This document shows, one piece after another, positions 7,153 to 11,149 of a DNA stretch of 11,149 nucleotides. The DNA is from Cyanobacteria bacterium UBA1221 (GTDB lineage: Bacteria; Cyanobacteriota; Vampirovibrionia; Gastranaerophilales; Gastranaerophilaceae): positions 25,863 to 37,011 of the forward strand of contig DBXD01000014.1 of NCBI GenBank assembly GCA_002309425.1, given 5' to 3'. Both the position numbers and the translations under genes were made by a program. The stretch's first letter is position 1. Each line of letters begins with the position of its first letter. Below the pieces are notes generated by a model that was not told the DNA's origin, ran no database searches, and saw nothing but the letters and a program-made list of their open reading frames with translations.

Positions 7153-7184
7153 TAAACAAATTTTGTTTACAAAATGTTACAAAA
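7153..7184. promoter_or_regulatory. cluster of dyads and phased direct repeats, possible operator
   Basis: In the 125-base spacer after rel, TAAACAAA-T-TTTGTTTA (7153-7169) is a perfect 8-bp-arm palindrome. It overlaps ATTTTG-TTTA-CAAAAT (7160-7175), and TTACAAAA recurs at 7167-7174 and 7177-7184, exactly 10 bp apart, one helical turn. No run of T follows, so it is a poor terminator. It may be a binding site upstream of the Gly/Tyr-rich gene. AT-richness makes some of this expected by chance. Confidence 0.35.
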
Positions 7185-7262
7185 ACTGTCATGAATATCA
7201 ATTATTTATTAGAAAAACACTTTATATAAATAGGTAGTATTAATTTGGTTAGGCGGTAGAAT

Positions 7263-7604
7263 ATGTACGATTTTTGTTTTACTCCGGGTACAACGGGAAA
7301 TATTTTAGAGCCGGGTATGTCTCAAATGATGATGTATGGAGGTAATCCGTACATGTACGGCGGATATGGAGGATATGGCGGCTATTACAATACAAATTAC
7401 CTGAGAGGAATTACCATGCCTCAGGGGTTGTATCGTGATATTTATTCAAGCCCGAAGATTGATCAGGCAAGGAATGTAAGCGGTTTTAAAAACGGGTTGT
7501 TGGCAACTGTAGCAATAGTAGGCGGCTCTATTGTTTTGGGTAAATTCGGAAAACTATTTAAGTCAATAGGTAAAGCCTTTAGCCGAACCCCAAGGGTACC
7601 TTAA
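7263..7604 (+). CDS. small Gly/Tyr-rich protein with one membrane segment and a basic tail
   Basis: The product has 113 residues and no recognised family. Residues 25-46 are rich in Gly, Tyr, Met and Asn, with three GGY units in a row encoded by an imperfect 9-bp repeat at 7356-7382. Residues about 75-93 (GLLATVAIVGGSIVLG) are a single hydrophobic helix with Gly spacing suited to helix packing. They are followed by a cationic amphipathic stretch KFGKLFKSIGKAFSR (94-108) that should lie on the inner face by the positive-inside rule, leaving the Gly/Tyr region outside. There is no cleavable signal peptide. A weak ribosome site (AGGCGG) lies about 6 bases before the ATG. It sits alone between rel and yajQ on the same strand. 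A membrane-anchored surface or envelope protein is possible; a membrane-active peptide precursor is a less likely alternative. Confidence 0.7.
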   Translation: MYDFCFTPGTTGNILEPGMSQMMMYGGNPYMYGGYGGYGGYYNTNYLRGITMPQGLYRDIYSSPKIDQARNVSGFKNGLLATVAIVGGSIVLGKFGKLFKSIGKAFSRTPRVP

Positions 7605-7645
7605 AAATAATTTATTTTCAAAATAACAAATCTGTGATAGCATTA

Positions 7646-7669
7646 CTAATATGAGAGAATATTAGGAGG
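7646..7669 (+). promoter_or_regulatory. yajQ leader: inverted repeat joined to the ribosome binding site
   Basis: CTAATAT (7646-7652), a 6-base loop, and ATATTAG (7659-7665) are perfect complements. The right arm overlaps the first two bases of AGGAGG (7664-7669), which lies 7 bases before the yajQ ATG. The left arm also contains TAATAT, a possible -10. It may be an operator or an RNA hairpin that limits ribosome access. The stem is AT-rich and weak. Confidence 0.35.
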
Positions 7670-7676
7670 GTTTTAT

Positions 7677-8177
7677 ATGGCTAAAGATTGCAGTTTTGAT
7701 GTGGTTTCCGAGTTTGACAGACAGGAACTTGTGAATGCTGTCGATCAGGTTAAGAGAGATGTATCTTCAAGATTCGATTTAAAAGATTCAAATTCCGAGA
7801 TTGAACTTGAAGCAGATAAATCTATTACAATTACAACAAGTGATGATATGAAACTGAGAAATATTTATGATATTTTGCAGTCAAAAATTATTAAAAGAGG
7901 TTTAAATATAAGAATACTTGATCCGCAGCCTGTGGAAAATGCACTTGGCGGCAGAATAAGACGGGTTTACAATCTAAAAAAGGGCTTAACTCAGGAGCTG
8001 GCAAAAAAGATTGTAAGTGATATTAAAGATTCAAAAATTAAAGTTCAGGCATCTATTCAGGGTGATCAAATCAGGGTTTCAGGCAAAGATAAAGATAATC
8101 TGCAGGAAGTAATAAGAATGCTCCGGGGTAACGAAGAAAAATATGATTATCCTTTGCAATTTACAAATTACAGGTAA
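7677..8177 (+). CDS. yajQ: YajQ family nucleotide-binding protein (UPF0234)
   Basis: The 166-residue product matches the YajQ family across its full usual length. It starts with the characteristic CSFDVVSEFDRQELVNAVDQ, continues with RFDLK, and shows the two ferredoxin-like domains of the family: residues about 3-90 ending near GLNIRILDPQP, and about 95-166 with VYNLKKGLTQELAKKI, SKIKVQASIQGDQIRVSGK and LRxNEEKYDYPLQFTNYR. Family members bind nucleic acid or nucleotides; in some pathogens YajQ proteins are reported to bind cyclic di-GMP and modulate transcription. Whether that holds here cannot be told from sequence. The start follows AGGAGG with ideal spacing. Its 3' end is 42 bases before mfd, but mfd has its own promoter, so the two need not form an operon. 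Confidence 0.95.
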   Translation: MAKDCSFDVVSEFDRQELVNAVDQVKRDVSSRFDLKDSNSEIELEADKSITITTSDDMKLRNIYDILQSKIIKRGLNIRILDPQPVENALGGRIRRVYNLKKGLTQELAKKIVSDIKDSKIKVQASIQGDQIRVSGKDKDNLQEVIRMLRGNEEKYDYPLQFTNYR

Positions 8178-8204
8178 TCCGTGCATAATAAGTTATGAAT
8201 TTCG

Positions 8205-8213
8205 TGATAAAAT
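8205..8213 (+). promoter_or_regulatory. extended -10 promoter of mfd, placed for a leaderless transcript
   Basis: TG-A-TAAAAT is an extended -10 element matching the -10 consensus at 5 of 6 positions. It ends 6 bases before the mfd ATG at 8220, so transcription should begin at or next to the A of the start codon. No Shine-Dalgarno sequence is present and no good -35 is seen 17 bases upstream, as is usual with an extended -10. Confidence 0.55.
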
Positions 8214-8219
8214 ACTGTT

Positions 8220-11149
8220 ATGATTACGCTTAAGAGTATAGATAATGCTGCATACGATTTGTTCAGGCATAATGTAAAAAGCGGTATCCCTTTTGCGGTT
8301 ACCGGTCATACAGCCCTGTTGAGATTATATTTAGCAATTCAGGCCGGCGAATGTTCGGGGAAAAAGGTTCTTTTTATTACCTCAACGGAACAAAATGCTT
8401 TAAAATACAAAAATGATTTAAAAAGGGCATATGATTTTGATTCTGAGATTCTGCCGTTTCAAAATATATCCATGTATGAAGCGGTTTCATCAAACAAATA
8501 TGATTATATGGAGCAGGTAAATATACTGTTAAATAAACCTCAAATGGTTATTGCTCCTGTAAAATCCCTTTTGGAAAAGTTTCCGGACATCGAATTTTAC
8601 CAAAAAAATGCTATTAATATAAAACTCGGAGATGAAATAGATACAAAAGATTTTGCCCAAAAACTCGTCAAACTCGGGTATAAAAGGGCAACAATGGTCA
8701 CGGATATTCAGGAATTCAGCATAAGAGGGGATATAATAGACGTGTATTCTCTCGACAAATACCCTGTCAGAATTGAGTTATGGGGTGATGAAGTCGTTGA
8801 TTTAAGATATTTTAACAATGAAACGCAAAAATCCGTTGAGAAAATAAAAGAAACAAAAATTTTACCGGTATATAAATTTATTGCGCCCGAACACAACAAA
8901 ATTTCCGAAGAAGAAGGTTATTTCGAAGGAATAGAAGTTTATCAAAATTACTATAATGAAAAATTAACGAGTGTTTTTGATTATTTTAAAGATTACATTA
9001 TCGTAACGGATGAAACCTCCGAAATATATGCAAAATACGAATTTCTGGATAAAAGCTATGATGATGAATATCAAGAAAACCTAAAGCTTAATTTAATCAA
9101 AGAATTGAAAGTAAAGAATCATTTTTCGTACTCTGATTTTGAAAAGAGCATGGCCCGATTTATGCGTGTAGGGTTGGACAATTTTATAGATTCGGGAAGT
9201 GTGGAAATTATTGAGTTTAATACTCTCCCGGTAAAGAATTTTGCTGCAAATCTCGATGAAATTTCCGAATTTATAAAAAATTATTCTAATTATAATATAA
9301 CAATTTCAACCGATTATCCGAAAAGAGTTCAGGAAATTCTTTCTGAAAGAGAAGTCTTTAAAGAAGTCGAATATATTCCGTCGATTGCTTCTCACGGATG
9401 TATTTCAGAAGATTTTGAAACGGTTATACTGACAGACAGAGAGTTGTTTAATAAACGAACAAAAGAAGTCACGTCATCTAAGAAATCCTATTATAAAGAA
9501 AAAGCCGAATATATTGAAAGTATAAATGACATTCAGGAAGGAGAGTATGTTGTACATAACGTTCACGGTGTTGGTATATATAAAGGGCTTACCCAGCAGG
9601 AAATTGACGGACAGTTAAAAGATTATCTGACTATTGAATATGCAAATAATGACAAATTACATATCCCTGCCGAACAAATAAATTTATTGTGCAGATACAG
9701 AGGCTCCGGAACAATAAAGCCAAAACTTTCAAGGATGGGCGGTAACGATTGGGAAAACACAAAAGCCCATGTAAAAAAAGAAGTTGAGCAGATAGCCTAT
9801 GACCTTTTAAGGCTTTATGCAAGGCGAAAAATGCAAAAGGGCATACAGTTTCTTCCGGATACTAATTGGCAATATGAAATGGAAGAGGCCTTTGAATACA
9901 CGGAAACTCCCGACCAGATGCGGGCAATAAGCGAAGTAAAAGCTGATATGGAAAATGAAAATCCTATGGACAGGCTTATATGCGGAGATGTCGGTTTCGG
10001 AAAAACAGAAGTCGCGATGCGTGCAATTTTTAAGGCAATTACTTCGGGTAAGCAAGCGGCAGTGATTGTACCTACAACAATTCTTGCCCTGCAGCATTTC
10101 CAAACAATGTCTGAAAGGTTCAATCCTTTTGGGGTCAGGGTAGAACTGTTATCAAGATTCAGAACCCCCAAAGAACAAAAAGAAACGATAAAACACCTTG
10201 CAACAGGCGAATGTGATGTTGTTATAGGTACACACAGATTATTACAAAACGGTATAGTTTTTAAAGATTTAGGCCTGCTTGTAATTGATGAAGAACATCG
10301 TTTTGGGGTACGTCATAAGGAAAAATTAAAACAATTCAGAGAAAATATTGATATAATTACGATGTCTGCAACACCTATCCCAAGAACCCTGTATATGTCA
10401 CTGTCGGGGATAAAAGATATGTCCGTAATTAATACTCCGCCCAAAAACAGATTACCCATAAAAACCTATGTAGGCGGCTGGAATGAAAATATGGTCAGGA
10501 ATGCTGTTGTGCATGAGATAGACAGAGAAGGACAGGTATTTTATTTATATAACAGAGTTGAAACCATAGAAGAATTTAAACATCAGCTCCAAAAACTTAT
10601 ACCTGATGCCCGTATTGCTGTCGGGCATGGTCAAATGGATGAAAAACAGTTAGAACAGGTCATTCTTGATTTTGCCAACCATGAATATGATATTCTTCTT
10701 GCTACAACAATTATTGAAAACGGAATAGATATTCCTAATGCAAATACAATGATTATTCATGATGCCGACAAATTTGGACTCGCTCAGTTATACCAGTTAA
10801 GAGGGAGAGTGGGAAGAAGCCAAAGGCAGGCATACTGTTATTGCTTTTACAAACAGACAAAGGAAATGACAAAAGAAGCTATTGCAAGATTGAAAGCAAT
10901 AAAGGAATTTACGACACTCGGGAGCGGTTATCAAATTGCCCTGAGAGATGTTGAAATAAGGGGGATAGGTAATATTCTGGGTACAAAGCAGCACGGGCAC
11001 ATGATTAATGTCGGTTTTGACACGTATTGTCAGCTGTTGGAAGAAACTGTTCATGAGCTTCAGGGAGAAAAAATTGAAAACAAGGTTGATACGATAGTTG
11101 ATATAAATGTAACTGCCTATATTCCTGATGAATGGGTCGGTTCAAAAGA
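8220..11149 (+). CDS. mfd: transcription-repair coupling factor Mfd (partial, 3' end outside window)
   Basis: Mfd removes RNA polymerase stalled at DNA damage and recruits UvrA to the lesion. The frame is open from the ATG at 8220 to the last base, 976 codons, with no stop. The UvrB-like N-terminal module (residues about 1-340) includes FSIRGDIIDVYS and VRIELWGDEV. The RNA polymerase-interacting domain contains YVVHNVHGVGIYKG. The RecG-like translocase has Walker A GDVGFGKT (589-596), DEEHRFGVRHKE with the DEEH box at 690-693, TMSATPIPRTL, and the motif V-VI region TTIIENGIDIP and QLRGRVGRS. The C-terminal domain that masks the UvrA site is only beginning and is cut by the window edge. No frameshift or inactivating change is seen. 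The start lacks a ribosome binding site and fits a leaderless transcript. Confidence 0.97.
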   Translation, partial: MITLKSIDNAAYDLFRHNVKSGIPFAVTGHTALLRLYLAIQAGECSGKKVLFITSTEQNALKYKNDLKRAYDFDSEILPFQNISMYEAVSSNKYDYMEQVNILLNKPQMVIAPVKSLLEKFPDIEFYQKNAINIKLGDEIDTKDFAQKLVKLGYKRATMVTDIQEFSIRGDIIDVYSLDKYPVRIELWGDEVVDLRYFNNETQKSVEKIKETKILPVYKFIAPEHNKISEEEGYFEGIEVYQNYYNEKLTSVFDYFKDYIIVTDETSEIYAKYEFLDKSYDDEYQENLKLNLIKELKVKNHFSYSDFEKSMARFMRVGLDNFIDSGSVEIIEFNTLPVKNFAANLDEISEFIKNYSNYNITISTDYPKRVQEILSEREVFKEVEYIPSIASHGCISEDFETVILTDRELFNKRTKEVTSSKKSYYKEKAEYIESINDIQEGEYVVHNVHGVGIYKGLTQQEIDGQLKDYLTIEYANNDKLHIPAEQINLLCRYRGSGTIKPKLSRMGGNDWENTKAHVKKEVEQIAYDLLRLYARRKMQKGIQFLPDTNWQYEMEEAFEYTETPDQMRAISEVKADMENENPMDRLICGDVGFGKTEVAMRAIFKAITSGKQAAVIVPTTILALQHFQTMSERFNPFGVRVELLSRFRTPKEQKETIKHLATGECDVVIGTHRLLQNGIVFKDLGLLVIDEEHRFGVRHKEKLKQFRENIDIITMSATPIPRTLYMSLSGIKDMSVINTPPKNRLPIKTYVGGWNENMVRNAVVHEIDREGQVFYLYNRVETIEEFKHQLQKLIPDARIAVGHGQMDEKQLEQVILDFANHEYDILLATTIIENGIDIPNANTMIIHDADKFGLAQLYQLRGRVGRSQRQAYCYCFYKQTKEMTKEAIARLKAIKEFTTLGSGYQIALRDVEIRGIGNILGTKQHGHMINVGFDTYCQLLEETVHELQGEKIENKVDTIVDINVTAYIPDEWVGSK

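Noticed and set aside
7614..7628. TTATTTT-C-AAAATAA palindrome after the Gly/Tyr-rich gene
   Set aside because: A one-base centre cannot form a hairpin terminator and such AT palindromes are expected in this composition.
7651..7665. Four-codon upstream frame (ATG AGA GAA TAT TAG) before yajQ
   Set aside because: It has no ribosome site of its own and its stop falls in the yajQ Shine-Dalgarno; chance is the simpler explanation.
9631..10171. Several minus-strand frames opposite mfd
   Set aside because: They lie antisense to highly conserved Mfd helicase motifs and have no supporting ribosome sites.

Overview
The window is AT-rich chromosomal DNA with ordinary housekeeping genes (murA, rel/spoT, yajQ, mfd) set among small lineage-specific proteins. 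Sigma-70-like promoters, signal peptides and the presence of both murA and a single long RelA/SpoT protein indicate a bacterium with peptidoglycan. No rRNA, tRNA, CRISPR array, transposase or phage gene is visible. The gene mix and low GC would suit a gut-type lineage such as Gastranaerophilales (non-photosynthetic Cyanobacteriota) or a Clostridia-like organism. That placement is a guess from general impression and is not shown by any single feature.

Left half (about 1-4846), read from the minus strand. From right to left: a UPF0235/YggU-family gene, then two tandem paralogues for exported proteins of about 370 residues. These two look serpin-like, with a conserved hinge and C-terminal strands but a divergent loop between them. 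Next comes murA, with its own well-formed promoter (TTTACA-N17-TATTAT), overlapped by a small gene whose product carries the RWYDxDP element twice. A strong hairpin at 511-544 ends this unit. Beyond it is a small coiled-coil protein with an 11-residue tandem repeat. The first about 135 bases may hold the tail of a plus-strand gene that enters from outside the window.

Right half (4921-11149), read from the plus strand: a full-length bifunctional RelA/SpoT (Rel) enzyme, a small Gly/Tyr-rich membrane protein, yajQ, and mfd, which is open to the window's end and lacks its C-terminal part.

Three points deserve most attention. First, the serpin-like tandem pair appears to vary specifically in its putative reactive loop, as protease inhibitors under target selection do. 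Second, rel and mfd lack a Shine-Dalgarno site and have a -10 hexamer exactly 6 bases before the ATG, the layout of leaderless transcripts, while their neighbours have normal ribosome binding sites. Third, the RWYDxDP protein is a new-looking internal duplication coupled to murA.
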